Assembly (NCBI GenBank): GCA_900491605.1
Contig: UESW01000068.1
Location: 1 to 64,000, forward strand
Length of the DNA stretch: 64,000 nucleotides
Direction of reading: 5' to 3'
DNA from: Calamus simplicifolius
Lineage: Eukaryota; Streptophyta; Magnoliopsida; Arecales; Arecaceae
In this document: positions 11,567-22,706 of the stretch, piece after piece
Position numbering within the stretch: position 1 is the first letter of the stretch
Layout: every line of letters begins with the position of its first letter
Position numbers and translations under genes: made by a program
Notes under the pieces: generated by a model
The model's input: only the letters and a program-made list of their open reading frames with translations
What the model was told of the DNA's origin: nothing
Database searches by the model: none

Positions 11567-12545
11567 GTAGCACCCCGCTACCACCACCAACTGAAACTCC
11601 TTCCCCACCGGCAACGGCGGTAACCTTGGATCAGTTCGCCACTCTGGTTCAGCAGGTTCAAGCATTGACCTAGATGATCCAGGGATTCCAGGCAATTCCT
11701 GGCCCTATCGTTCCTGCCTCCCAGCCTCGCGAGGAGGCCGCTGCCCTCTCTCCGCCTGCAATCTCTTCTTCTAATTCGCCTGGGGCGGCGGATCGCGGTC
11801 GCCGGCCTGCAAAGGTGAGACCGGCGCTGCAACAAGCTGGAGGGAAGATCCCACTCAGATCCAGACGGGTTCGCTCTCCCTCCCCGGTATCCTCTCAGGA
11901 TTCAACACCATTGCCGTCTTCTCATCGCCCGATCCCTCCTACCACTCTGGATGAAGGGATCAGGCAGCAGATGCAGGAGATGCAGCGAGAATGGCGTTGG
12001 GAGTTAGACGCCGCCAAGCAAGCTCCTCCATCCCAGCCGAAAGCGGAATAGGGCATCCCCTTCTCCGAGAGGATCATGAGGGAAGTGATTCCCCCTCATG
12101 TTAAGCTTTCCACCATTGAGTCGTACCATGGATCCACCGATCCCGATGATCATCTGAGCAGCTTTAGGTCCATCATGATGTTCCATGGAGTCTCGGATGC
12201 GATCCTCTGTCGTGCCTTCCCCTCCACTCTAAGGGGATCTGCCCGAACTTGGTTCAACAGCTTAAAACCAGGTTTCATTGATTCTTTTGACGAGCTGAGT
12301 TGTCTGCTTATTAGCCAGTTCATCAGCAGCCGTCGCCAGCGATGGAGATCCGATTCCCTCTCCGAGGTCAAGCAAAGAGAGGGGAATCGCTGAAGAGTTA
12401 TCTCGGCTGCTTCAATACGGCCCTCCTAGAAGTCGACCACCTCAATCATGAGGTGGCAATATCCGCCTGACCAGAGGAGTATCTACGAGGCAGACTGGAC
12501 CGGTTCAGAGGGCATCCTGAGCTAAACAATGAGGCGAATCACCAG
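11567..12545 (+). pseudogene. Tat gag, broken
   Basis: After the Copia insertion the frame PPTETPSPPATAVTLDQF leads to a TAG in place of a codon near 11,671. It then continues through a Pro/Ser-rich region (11,674-12,051). The retrotransposon gag domain follows from 12,076, with CRAFPSTLRGSARTWFNSL and SFDELSCLLISQF. A frameshift near 12,390 and an in-frame stop near 12,465 break the C-terminal part (SLKSYLGCFNTALLEV). The zinc-knuckle segment normally found between gag and protease is not seen, so an internal deletion around 12,530 is likely. Gag would form the virus-like particle. Confidence 0.8.
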
Positions 12546-12559
12546 CCTGAACCTCGCCA

Positions 12560-13240
12560 ACTCCCACCGCCGAACCCTTCAGTTATCGGCCATGTTAATG
12601 TGATAGGTGCGGCCGATTCCTTGTCCTCCTCGCCAGGCGATGATGAAGGCCCATCAAAGAAAGCTCGAGTTAATGAACTCACTTTTTCTGATGAAGACCT
12701 TCGGGAAGTACAGTACCCCGATGATGACGCTCTGGTTGTATCTCTAAATCTAAACAATTATGATGTAAGCTGGATTCTTATTGATAGCGTAAGCTCCGTT
12801 AATGTTTTGTACTTTGATGCCATTGTGAGGTTAAAATTTCGGTAGAAAGTCTTTGAACTATGGAGTCCACACTGGTGGGCTTCACAGGTGACTCCATAAT
12901 CCCCGAAGGGGTCATCACCCTGACGGTTCGAGCCGGCACCTGGCCTCGTGTGGCCACTGAGCTTATGGACTTCCTTGTAATCAAGCTTCAGTCTCCTTAC
13001 AATGCCATTTTTGGTAGGCCAGGACAGATGTCTCTCAAGGCCATCGTTTCCATTCCCCACCTCGCCATGAAGTTTCCCACCGAATGGGGAGTGGGGATTG
13101 TTCAAGGGAAGTCAGATTATAGCTCGGCATTGCTTTATCGCCGACCTTCAGTCCATAAGACCCGAAGTGGACGGACTGGATGCCCGAGAGGATTTTGCCG
13201 AGCAATGAGGAGAACCAGCCGAAGAATTAGCAGAGGTACC
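12560..13240 (+). pseudogene. Tat aspartic protease region, broken
   Basis: The frame 12,600-12,845 holds a linker and then VSWILIDSVSSVNVLY, which aligns with the retropepsin active site (usually DSGSS or DTGSS). Here the glycine is replaced by valine, so the site is unlikely to work. A stop at about 12,843 and a frameshift follow. The C-terminal half (12,860-13,105) reads ESTLVGFTGDSI to YNAIFGRPGQ, typical of this family. Further shifts scramble the linker to reverse transcriptase at 13,140-13,260. Confidence 0.78.
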
Positions 13241-15538
13241 ACTCAGCGAAGCTCGGTCCAACCAACCGTAAAGATTGGGTCACAGCTAGAAGAAAAGCCT
13301 CGGCAGGAGTTAATCAAATTCCTTCGGAGAAATGCCAATGTCTTTGCCTGGTCCACATCAGGCATGCCTGGAATCAGCCCAGATGTCATGGTTCACCACC
13401 TCAGCATGGATGAGACAGTTCGGCCAATCAAGCAAAAGAAAAGAAGCTTCGCCCCCGAACGCTAGAAAGCCATTGAAGAGGAGGTGGATAAACTTATCAA
13501 AGCCAACTTCATCCGAGAAATCAATTATTCTGATTGGCTGGCAAATGTGGTTATGGTGAAAAAGTCAAATGGCAAATGGAGGATCTGCATCGACTTCACC
13601 GACCTTAACAAAGCCTGTCCGAAAGATAGCTTCCCTCTTCTCCGAATCGACCAACTTGTGGACTCGACTTCAGGCCACCAGATGCTGACCTTTATGGATG
13701 CCTATTCAGGCTATAACCAGATCCGGATGGCGCCCAAAGATGAGAAAAAGACTGCCTTCACCACTGACCGAGGTATCTATTGGTACCGAGTTATGCCTTT
13801 TGGTTTGAAAAATGCAGGTGCCACCTACCAAAGGCTAGTCAATAAAATTTTCAAAGAGCAAATCGGTCGGAACATGGAGGTTTATGTTGATGATATGCTG
13901 GTGAAGAGCAAGGAAGCATCCCAATATATCGAGGACCTTGTGGAAAGCTTCAAGATGCTTCGGAAGTATCAAATGAAGCTCAACCCTACCAAATATGCTT
14001 TCGGAGTCAACTCTGAAAAATTCCTCGGCTTCATGGTCTCTCAGCGAGGCATCGAAGCAAATCCCCAAAAGATCCAGGCCTTACGGCAGATGGCCCCTCC
14101 TGTATTGATCAAGGACGTGCAACGCCTCAACGGAAGGATAGCGGCCCTTAGTCGCTTCATTGCTCGATCAGCTGAAAAATGCCTTCCCTTCTTCAAAGCT
14201 CTTCGGTCAGCCAAAAACTTCCAATGGACCTCAGATTGCCAGAAATCCTTTGAAGACCTCAAGAAATACCTTGGCTCACCTCCTCTCCTCAGTATCCCAA
14301 AGCCAGGTGAAACGCTAAGCCTGTACCTCGCGGTCTCTGAGAATGTTGTTGGCTCGGTGCTAATCAGAGAAAAGGGCAGAATTCAAAAGCCTATTTATTA
14401 TGTCAGCAAATTACTCAAAGATGCTGAAATGAGGTACACTCGAGTGGATAAGATGGTTCTGACCCTAGTAACATCGGTCCGGAAGCTACGGCCATACTCC
14501 CAAGCGCACACCATCACCATCCTAACTGACCAACCCATCAAGGCAATCATCCATCGTCCGGAAGCATCGGGAAGAATGACCAAGTGGGTTATCGAACTAA
14601 GCGAGCATGACATTCAGTACCAGCCTCGTCCGGCCATCAAAGCCCAGGTCCTCACGGATTTCCTCCTCGAATGCATCGTGCCCGAAGATGGCTCTGCTTC
14701 GGACACCCCTGGGCAACCAAAGCCCTGTGCTCTGTGGTTACTTCACGCCGACAGATCCTCCAGCACGAGTGGTTCTGGTACCAGTCTGGTCCTTACCAGC
14801 CCGGAGGGTGCTACTTTTGAATATGGCATTCGCTTCTCCTTCCCAGCCTCAAATAATGAAGCAGAATATGAGGCCCTGCTCGCTGGACTCCACATCGCCC
14901 GCGAGCTCAATGTTGAAAAACTGAATGCCTATACTGACTCTCAATTAGTGGCGGGCCAGGTACGAGGCGAATTTGAAGCTCGAGAACCGAACATGATTCG
15001 GTATCTTCAGAAGGTGTGCGATCTATCTTCTTGTTTCAATGAATTTAAGATCATCCATGTCCCAAGGGCTGAAAATGCGCATGCCGACCTTCTATCTCGT
15101 CTGACGACAACGGACTCAATGGACCTTGAACAGAGTTTTCACTTAGAAATCCTGGAGAAGTCCAGCATCACCGACGCTGATCAGATGATGCAAATTGATA
15201 CTGAACCATCCTGGATAGACCCCCTGTATAAGTATCTCAAAGAAGGGCTGCTACCCATTGATAGAAGAGAAGCGAGGAGGCTAAAAATGCAGTCGTCTCA
15301 CTATGTTCTGATCGATGATCGGCTGTATAAGCGATTATTCTCCATGCCATTGCTCAAATGCCTCCGTCCATCAGAAGCCAATTATGCTCTTCGGGAGGTT
15401 CATGAAAGCATTTTTAGCAACCACCTCGGCAGCCGCATCCTATGCCACAAAGTGCTACGCCAAGGATATTATTGGCCGACGATGCAAACGATGCAGATGA
15501 CCTTGTCCGAGCCTGTGATGCATGCCAACGACACTTAA
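13241..15538 (+). pseudogene. Tat reverse transcriptase, two RNase H domains and integrase zinc finger
   Basis: An upstream part (QLEEKPRQELIKFLRRNANVFAW) is separated by an in-frame TAG at 13,463-13,465 from a 684-codon open frame starting at 13,484. That frame has the reverse transcriptase core with YVDD at residues 134-137, a Ty3-type RNase H (YYVSKLLKDAE to TDQP, about residues 300-355), and a second RNase H (LLHADRSS at about 416, NNEAEYEALLAGL at about 457, TDSQLV at about 483, NAHADLLSRL at about 530). An integrase HHCC finger (HLGSRILCHKVLRQGYYWPTM, about 647) closes it. A one-base loss near 15,490 breaks the link to the integrase core. The second RNase H marks the Tat clade. ADRSS here replaces the ADGSS seen in copy 2. 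Confidence 0.92.
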
Positions 15539-16442
15539 ATATCCAGAGGCTCCCCTCTGCCCACCTGACTTCCATATAATCCCCTTGGCCTTTTGCCAGT
15601 GGGGAATGGATATCCTTGGCCCTTTCCCCCTCGCAATGGGACAAAGAAAGTTTTTATTCATTGCAATTGATTATTTTACTAAGTGGGTTGAAGTCGAAGC
15701 AGTCGCCCAGATAACTGAGGCTCGAGCTAAGGATTTCGTATGCAGGTCCATCATCAGCCACTTCGGCCTTCGCAACACTATCATCACCGACAACAGAAGG
15801 CAGTTTGATAATCCCAAGTTCCAGGAGTTCTGTGAGAATCATGGCATTCTCCATCGCCTAACTTCGGTCAGACATCCTCAAGCTAATGGAGAAGCCGAGG
15901 TAACTAACCGAACTCTCTTGCAGGGAATTAAAGCTCAGCTCAACTAGGCACGAGGCAGATGGGTAGAGGAGCTCCATCATGTGCTGTGGGCATACTGAAC
16001 CACTGAGAGGACTCCCACGGGCTAGACTCCCTTCAAGATGGCTTTCGGCACAGAAGCGGTTATTCCCGTGGAGGTCGGGCTCCCCTCTCCTCGCACCAAA
16101 GGCTACTCGGAAGAATCTAATGATGAACAACTCCGAACTGATCTTGACTTGATAGAAAAAGTCAGGGAGAAAGCCTGGATCCGTATGGCGGCCTACCAAC
16201 AAAGAGTCGCCCGCTATCATTCTACCAGAGTTAAAGGAAAACTCTTCCTCCTAGGTGATCTGTTACATCGGAAGGCATCTGTCTCAAAACCTCTGGAGCA
16301 AAAAAAGTTGTCCCCTAATTGGGAGGGTCCTTATCAAATTACAGAAGTGATCAAACCCGGCACCTATAAGCTCCAAGATCTAAATGAAAAATTCATTCCC
16401 TGGACGTGGAACTCGGATAATCTCCGCGTGTATCATCAATAA
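15490..16442 (+). pseudogene. Tat integrase core and C-terminal domain, broken
   Basis: The core (15,522-15,947) shows the three catalytic acids: D in IAIDYFTKWVE, D in IITDNRRQF (usually TDNGRQF) and E in ANGEAEVTNRTLL. A TAG near 15,945 (copy 2 keeps CAG), a TGA in LWAY-TTE and a TAG in TPTG-TPFKMAF interrupt it. The C-terminal part (16,038-16,442) reads MAFGTEAVIPVEVGLPS to LSPNWEGPYQITEVIKPGTY and ends LRVYHQ with a normal stop. The integrase would insert the DNA copy; this one is dead. Confidence 0.88.
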
Positions 16443-16555
16443 GAGTACACTCTCCCTCTCGAATTTACTCTGCCCATTGAATTAAAATTTTTAAAAATTC
16501 ACAAAACTTCTACCTTTACTGCCCTCTTTAATAGCTGCAATGAGAAGCAGGTTTA

Positions 16556-17005
16556 TAAATCCTTGGCTGGGCTGAGTGATCTTCGTACCTTGGCAGCGCC
16601 AAGTAAAATATAATCTTTTATAAATCCTCCGCTGGGCCGAGCAATCTCCGTACCTTGGCAGCGCCAAGTAAAATATAATCTTTTATAAATCCTCGGCCGG
16701 GCCGAGCGATCACCGTACCTTGGCAGCGCCAAGTAAAATATAATCTTTTATAAATCCTCAGCTGGGCCGAGCGATCTTCATACCTTGGCAGCGCCAAGTA
16801 AAATAATCCTTTATAAATCCTTGGTCGGACTGAGCGATTTTCGTACCTTGGCAGCGCCAAGTAAAATATAATCTTTTATAAATCCTCGGCCAGGCCGAGC
16901 GATCTCCGTAACTTGGCAACGCCAAGTAAAATATAATCTTTTATAAATCCTCGCCGAAACGAGCGATCTTCGTACCTTGGCAGCGCTAAGTAAAATATAA
17001 TCTTT
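16556..17005. repeat. About 65-bp tandem repeat downstream of Tat pol
   Basis: About seven units of roughly 65 bp, each with TAATCTTTTATAAATCCTCG, a GGCCGGGCCGAGCGATC core and a TACCTTGGCAGCGCCAAG arm. The last arm is a near-palindrome (TTGGCAGCGCCAA). The same array recurs in copy 2 at about 35,670-36,130. Confidence 0.85.
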
Positions 17006-17034
17006 TATGAAGCCTCGATAGAACCGAGTGATAT

Positions 17035-17495
17035 CTCCGAATAATATAAAGCCTCGGCCAGAGCCGAAGTACGTCTGTTATTATTAAAAGCCTCGGCCAG
17101 AGCCGAAGTGCATCTCTTATTATCAAAAGCCTCGGCCAGAGCCAGAGTGCATCTGTTATTATTAAAAGCCTCGGCCAGAGCCGAAGTGCATCTCTTATTA
17201 TCAAAAGCCTCGGCCAAAGCCGAAGTGCGTCTGTTATTATCAAAAGCCTCGGACAGAGCCGAAGTGCATCTCTTATTATCAAAAGCCTCAGTCGGAGCTG
17301 AAGTGCATATATTATTATTAAAATGCTCGGCCAAAGCAGAAGTGCATCTCTTATTATCAAAAGCCTCGGCCAGAGCCGAAGTGCGTCTGTTATTATTAAA
17401 AGCCTCGGCCAAAGCAGAAGTGCATCTCTTATTATCAAAAGCCTCGGACAAAGCTGAAGTGCATCTCTTACTACCAGAACCCTCGGCCAAAGCCG
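17035..17495. repeat. 39-bp tandem repeat downstream of Tat pol
   Basis: About twelve units of 39 bp containing GCCTCGGCCAGAGCCGAAGTG and a CTCTTATTATCAAAA spacer. Because 39 is a multiple of three, long open frames arise on both strands; on the - strand they encode a 13-residue repeat (ALAEAFDNKRCTS). This looks like a by-product of the repeat and not a gene. Copy 2 has a shorter array at about 36,165-36,510. Confidence 0.85.
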
Positions 17496-18447
17496 AATCG
17501 AATTTTTTATTAATCTTTGAAGCCTTGGACAAAGCCAAGTGGCCCCGGCGGTTCTGCAGTAATGGCAAGGCCGGTTAATTTCCTAGACATTTTAGCGCAA
17601 TTGATACGTCTTATCATACTTCGGCACAAATAAGCAATCCCTCTCTCTGCCCATCAGTAGAATTGTACAAATCTCTCCTCCTTAGAAAAAGACCTACTTA
17701 GCCCCCTTTCATCGGGTTGCGCCTATCTTGTGAATTAGTAAGGTCGCCCAGACCCCCCTCTGACTTGAACAGAGACCAGTGCCTCCTCTGAAGGGGGTTA
17801 AACACTATGAAAATGTCTAACGAAGGCAGTGCTACCCAAGCACAATCGAAGGATTATGAGCCGAGCATGACTCGGTACACCTAAAACGAGCAAGACTGCA
17901 TGGTCACGCCAAAAGGGAAAAGCAAACATCTGCAAATATTTAAAAAAAGAAGAAAGAACAAAAAACTTTCTTTATTCCGTTAATCAATGAGAAATACAAC
18001 CTCTGAAGAGGTATTATAAGCGCACTACAGCGCAGGAAGTAAAAACAAATAAGTTAAAAAGAAGCTTCGGCCTTTGGTGTCGCTGCAGCATCCAATAAAT
18101 CAAAGAAATCATATGACCCCAGTCGAGTGTTGATCCCTCGGATGAACAGGCCAAAAGACCCAAACTGGGCCTAAGACCTGTGGATGCCGATGCTGAGGGC
18201 TCCTTCCCCCCGAGTGGGATGCTAGTCTGCTAGCCACTGCCCAAGCACATAAGTAAGGAACCAGCAGACCCACACATCCCTCCTCCCTCTTTACATGGCG
18301 AAAGATTCCTCATATGGATGAACTGAGGGATTCAAGCTGAGGGAGGGGGTGAAATTCATGCTAGTCATGGGAGGCACGTATGTCGTGCATTTCCTGTAAT
18401 CCCCATGACCAGCAACAAAGGACACACAGGAAGCGCATACATGTGCT

Positions 18448-18624
18448 CTACATATGACTTCTGCAGGCCTCCCATGCGCTCTCCATATGACCTCCAAGAA
18501 TTCCTCCCTTGAGGACTGCTCGCTCTTCAGTAGCTTCTTCATCACCCCAGCTATCTGGGGCATACCAGCTTTCAAAAGGAAAGCTCGATCTCTCCACTCT
18601 CAACTTCAATGAAACGGACGCCAT
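18448..18624 (-). CDS. Small antisense open frame in the Tat 3' region, unknown
   Basis: The ATG at 18,624 opens a 58-codon frame (MASVSLKLRVERSSFPFES...) that ends at a TAG. In copy 2 the matching frame (37,662-37,447) reads through this point because TAG is TGG there, giving 71 codons. I recognise no domain. It may be a chance frame or a relic of an antisense gene of the kind known in some Tat elements. Confidence 0.25.
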   Translation of the reverse strand: MASVSLKLRVERSSFPFESWYAPDSWGDEEATEERAVLKGGILGGHMESAWEACRSHM

Positions 18625-19069
18625 GGAAGCCTTTGCAAACCACGAAAAGGAAGGGCCTTGGGAGATAGCCTAACACGGCCCGCTCTCCCCATTTTATAGG
18701 CAAACAGACCGAGAGCAGTCATTAAAGCAGAAAGCCCCGGGATTCAAAACGTCCTGGTCACGCTACCACGTGGCGGTTCATGATAAAAGAGCGCCTTTCA
18801 AAGCGCGCTAAGTGCACCCCTCAGGTCATTATGGAAGGCAGAAGACCTCCCATGATCTCGAATCGGGAGCCTTAAATGCAGAAAAACCGCCTGCAGATCT
18901 CCGAGATATGGACAATCCTGGAAAATCCCCAATGAAAGAGACGCCCCCCAATGGAAGCCGGATGCTTGTCGCCCACGTAAAGCCAACTCGCCTTGAAAAA
19001 GACAAGACGCTGGTAGAGTAATAAAAAAGGTGCATAAGCTAAGTACTCCTCAATAAAGATACGCCGATA

Positions 19070-19320
19070 TCTTCTGCTTTGGCCCGAAGCCGAACCACAT
19101 GTTATGTTTCGGCCTAAACTGAGACATCACTTTTTGCTTCGACTCAAAGCCGAGATAGTCTCCTTACTTCGAAAAAAACCGAGGTATCTCTTTTTGATTC
19201 GGTAAAAACCGAACGTTCCCTAGTTCTCCGGTCCAAACTGAGATAGCTATTCTCGCCCCAACGCTCATGGGACGCTCCTTATGCTTCGGCAAAACCGAGT
19301 GATATACTACACTCCGACTG
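19070..19320. repeat. Short inverted TTCGG/CCGA repeats in the Tat 3' region
   Basis: Roughly 40-bp units contain TTCGG or TTCGAC followed a few bases later by AAACCGA or AAAGCCGA, so each could form a small hairpin. The same stretch is present in copy 2 at about 38,095-38,345. The role is unknown. Confidence 0.55.
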
Positions 19321-19537
19321 GAACTTATGAGTTCCCCTTACCTGGGCTAAAACAGGGAAACCGTACCTTAGTCTCGATAAGATCACCAGAGATCCCTAGG
19401 GGGGTGGTTCGTTTGTAAGACTCACATGATGAGAACGAACGTTTCGAAGATGACAGCAAACACAAAAGTTGCAAAAATTCTTTTTTATTCATCATAAAAG
19501 GAAAAAATGAAAAGAAAAGAAAAAGACACACGAGCCC

Positions 19538-19885
19538 TCAACGGGGCTTATCATCTCCATCGGGCGCTGCTAAGCTCTCCCCATGCCGCAAACTTAGCTC
19601 GGCGATAAGAATAGCGATTTGTTGCTGAAGAGTCACCACTTGCCCTTCCAGCTGACTGTTGATTCGACTAAGAAGCTCGTGCTCCCTCGTGGAGATGGCC
19701 AAGTATTCTTCGACCATCTTCCAGAGTCGGTCATGCTCCGCGAGCATCAACAACAGGTCTTTCCTGTCGATAGTTACCAGAACGCGGCTCCAGTGGGGGC
19801 GCCCTGGCGGAGGGACCTGCCCCCTGCGGCCATTATCGCCATTATCTGGCGCCCCAGTCGACCCCCCTTCATTTTCAAAAGCCAT
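19538..19885 (-). CDS. Antisense open frame with predicted coiled coil in the Tat 3' region
   Basis: The ATG at 19,885 (MAFENEGGSTGAPDNGDNG) opens 115 codons. An N-terminal Gly/Asp/Pro-rich part leads to a helical segment (LLLMLAEHDRLWKMVEEY, then LLSRINSQLEGQVVTLQQQ) with heptad-like leucines, probably a coiled coil. No catalytic motif is visible. Copy 2 has two stop codons in the matching place (near 38,847 and 38,650), so it was not maintained there. Antisense genes downstream of pol are known from some Tat-clade elements such as Grande. Whether this is one of them is inference. Confidence 0.4.
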   Translation of the reverse strand: MAFENEGGSTGAPDNGDNGRRGQVPPPGRPHWSRVLVTIDRKDLLLMLAEHDRLWKMVEEYLAISTREHELLSRINSQLEGQVVTLQQQIAILIAELSLRHGESLAAPDGDDKPR

Positions 19886-20088
19886 CCTACTATCCAAAAT
19901 TTCGGGAGGTCAATAGGAGAAGCGATTAACGATGACATCCCCCCATTTGTATTTAAACTACTTCTGGCGGGTATTTCGATTGCCCGAGCTATCAATTCCA
20001 ACGTAACTATCACGGAAACTCACCACGCATCACCGCCTCAGTGGGTGCTCGCTGGAAACGAAGAGTTGCGCCCCCTCGCCGAGGAGGA

Positions 20089-20295
20089 TCAATAAATAGC
20101 AACGAGGCGCTCGAGAGGCGCCCCCATCTCGAGATCAAACTCCCTTCGATCTGTCGGACTCCTTCGAACTAAATATCCTCGAAATAACGTGGAAAAGAGT
20201 AAAAAGGCTACATCCAGAGGAACTCTGTAATGGCGACAGACCCTATCCAAATCGCCTAGGGTTACCTCAGAGGCAACATCGCCTAGACCACTCAT
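20089..20295 (-). CDS. Antisense open frame near the Tat polypurine tract, unknown
   Basis: The first ATG is at 20,295 (MSGLGDVASEVTLGDLDRV) and the frame runs 68 codons to a stop at 20,089. Copy 2 keeps the same frame at 39,324-39,118 with one visible change (LLF to FLF). I recognise no domain. It lies just upstream, in antisense direction, of the coiled-coil frame and could be the first part of the same broken or spliced antisense gene. Confidence 0.35.
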   Translation of the reverse strand: MSGLGDVASEVTLGDLDRVCRHYRVPLDVAFLLFSTLFRGYLVRRSPTDRREFDLEMGAPLERLVAIY

Positions 20296-20670
20296 ATTGG
20301 TTGAATGGGGGTAAAACGCAAACAAACGAACATGGGCTCAAAAAAGAGGAAAAAATCTCTATGGCAGGGACGAAGGAGGCATTGCAGAAGGAATGTTGCC
20401 CTGACCTTCTTTAAATAGAAAATCCAAAAAGAAACCCCAAATGCCAAAAAATTCCGATATGGGTGCCAGAGATAAAGGAGTCCCGCCACATGGAGCTCCC
20501 ACAATCGCAGCTTGCGATAAACTAGGCATCTTTTTCTCGAGCCATGGAAAAAAATGTTGACGAGACAATGATTTGTTGTTTATGGAGTTATCATTACCTG
20601 ACCCATCGGATTCCCTTGAATGAGGTTATTCTGAAATTTACTCCCTATATCCAAATTTACACTTCGGACT

Positions 20671-20685
20671 AGGGAGTGGGGGACA
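20671..20685 (+). other. Polypurine tract of the Tat element (copy 1)
   Basis: AGGGAGTGGGGGACA lies directly before the TGTGATGAGGGG start of the 3' LTR. The same tract is found before the LTR of copy 2. Confidence 0.8.
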
Positions 20686-21478
20686 TGTGATGAGGGGTAA
20701 AATTGTCATTACATTAAAGCCTATACATATCAACAATTAGGTCAGGTCCAGTCCCAACATCTCACTAGCCAGCTGTCATAGCCACCAAGTAGCGAAAATC
20801 AATCGCCTTTAGCAAGGTCGGATCGCCCCAGCGATACGAGCCATTCACATTTCTCGGTAAGCCGAGGTATCCATACCTCGGCGATACGAGCCATTCTCAT
20901 TTCTCGGTAAGTCGAGGTATCCATACCTCGGCGATACGAGCCATTCTCATTTCTCGGTAAGCCGAGATATCCATACCTCAGCGATACGAGCCATTCTTAT
21001 TTCTCGGTAAGCCGAGGTATCCATGCCTCGGCGATACGAGCCATTCTTATTTCTCGGTAAGCCGAGGTATCCATGCCTCGACGATACGAGCCATTCTTAT
21101 TGCTGGTGATGTGCCCTAGGCCATCAGGATATTTGCTGTCATTTATAGTTTTATTTTTATTTAATAAACTATTTTATTTATAATGTTATTATTTATGCTC
21201 TTCTAATGTGATAAAAAGGTTTCCTTGAATAGTTTATTCTTCCTTGTATCATTTAAGTATGTGACTTAAATAGTGAAACTATAAGGTGATAAGAATACTA
21301 TTCTAAATTATCCCTAATCATTCATTATATGGAACGATAATGAAGTAAGATTAGTATGTTGGTTGATTGATGATCATGTTTTACTGGTCATGGATATGAG
21401 ATATCAAGTCAATACATAGATACATGTAAAAGTACATTGTATTGGATCGACCCACCATGAGAGTATCATATGGATTAT

Positions 21479-22706
21479 CACTACAAGAAAATACTAAAAT
21501 AGCGACTCAAATTTAGCGACGCATAATTGCGTCGCTAAATTGCGACCTCTTTGCGATGCCATTGTGACAACAAAATATTGCGACGCATTAGCGACCCATT
21601 AGCGACTCAATAAACCAAAAAATAAAAAAAAATTAAATTTTTAATATTGCGACGCAAATATTGCGTCGCAATATTTTTAAATTAATTTTTTATGAAATAT
21701 AAATATCAATAAAAATATTGCGATGCAATAATTGCGTCGCAATGTTTTTAATAGAATTAAATATTTTAAATAGCGACGCACTAGCGACGCAATAAAATAG
21801 ATAATTAAAAAAATTATTTTTAATTTAGCGACGCACCAATTGCGTCGCAAATAATTGAAATGAAATTAAATTTTATAAAATCTAATTATCGGAAAAAACA
21901 TTGCGACGCCTACAAGTGCATTGCAATGTTTTTAAAAGAATTAAATATATTAAATAGCGACGCATTAGCGACGCAATAAATTAGAAAATAAGAAAAATTA
22001 TTTTTAATTTAGCGACGCAACAAATGCGTCACAAATAATTTAAATGAAATTATATTGTTTACAGTACAAATATTTACAAAATATTGCGACGCATAAAAGT
22101 GCGTCGCAATGTTTTTGAAAAAATTAAATATCTTAAATAGCGACGCCTTAGCGACGCAATAAAATTGAAAAATAGAAAAAATATTTTTAATTTAGCGACG
22201 CAACAATTGCGTCGCAAATAATTTAAATGGAATTATATTTTTTACAGTATTAATATTTTAAAAAATATTACGACGCCACCCATTGCGTCGCAATCTTTTG
22301 GAAAAAATTAAATAAATTAAAATTAAAATTAATTTTGCGACGCATTAGCGACGTAATAAACCAGAAAATAAATTAAAATTATTTTTAATTTAGCGACGCA
22401 ATATCTGCATCGCAATTATTTTAAATAAAATTAAATTTTATAATTTATAAATATGAGAAAAAATAATTACAACGTAACACAGTGAGTTGCAATTTTTAAA
22501 AAATTAATTATGTTAAATAGCGACGCATTAGCGATGTAATAAGCGAAAATATTAATTAGGAAAATTATGTTTTAATATAGCGACGTACTTGTTGCATCGT
22601 AATTATTAGAATTAAAGTTAATTTTTTAGATATTATAATTATCATATTAAAAAAATACGATGCAACCCTTTGCGTCGTTATATATTTAAAAAAATTAATT
22701 ATGTTA
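21479..22706. repeat. Left subterminal repeats of the CACTA element
   Basis: TTGCGACGCAAT and its reverse complement ATTGCGTCGCAA recur about every 30-60 bases in AT-rich DNA. In CACTA elements such repeats are the binding sites of the element's DNA-binding protein. Many copies carry CpG to TpG or CpA changes, as expected for methylated DNA. Confidence 0.85.

Larger units (their letters stand above)
17580..20670 (+). other. Long 3' untranslated region of the Tat element
   Basis: This stretch lies between the 39-bp array and the polypurine tract. No + strand gene was recognised. It holds three - strand open frames described separately and, at about 19,070-19,320, a series of short inverted motifs of the type TTCGG...AAACCGA. 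A long region after pol is usual in Tat elements. The whole stretch is duplicated in copy 2 at 36,605-39,696. Confidence 0.7.

Noticed and set aside
17005..17578. CRISPR-like array of 39-bp units, and 13-residue repeat protein
   Set aside because: The units are contiguous without unique spacers, lie in a plant retrotransposon, and the open frames follow from the unit length being a multiple of three.
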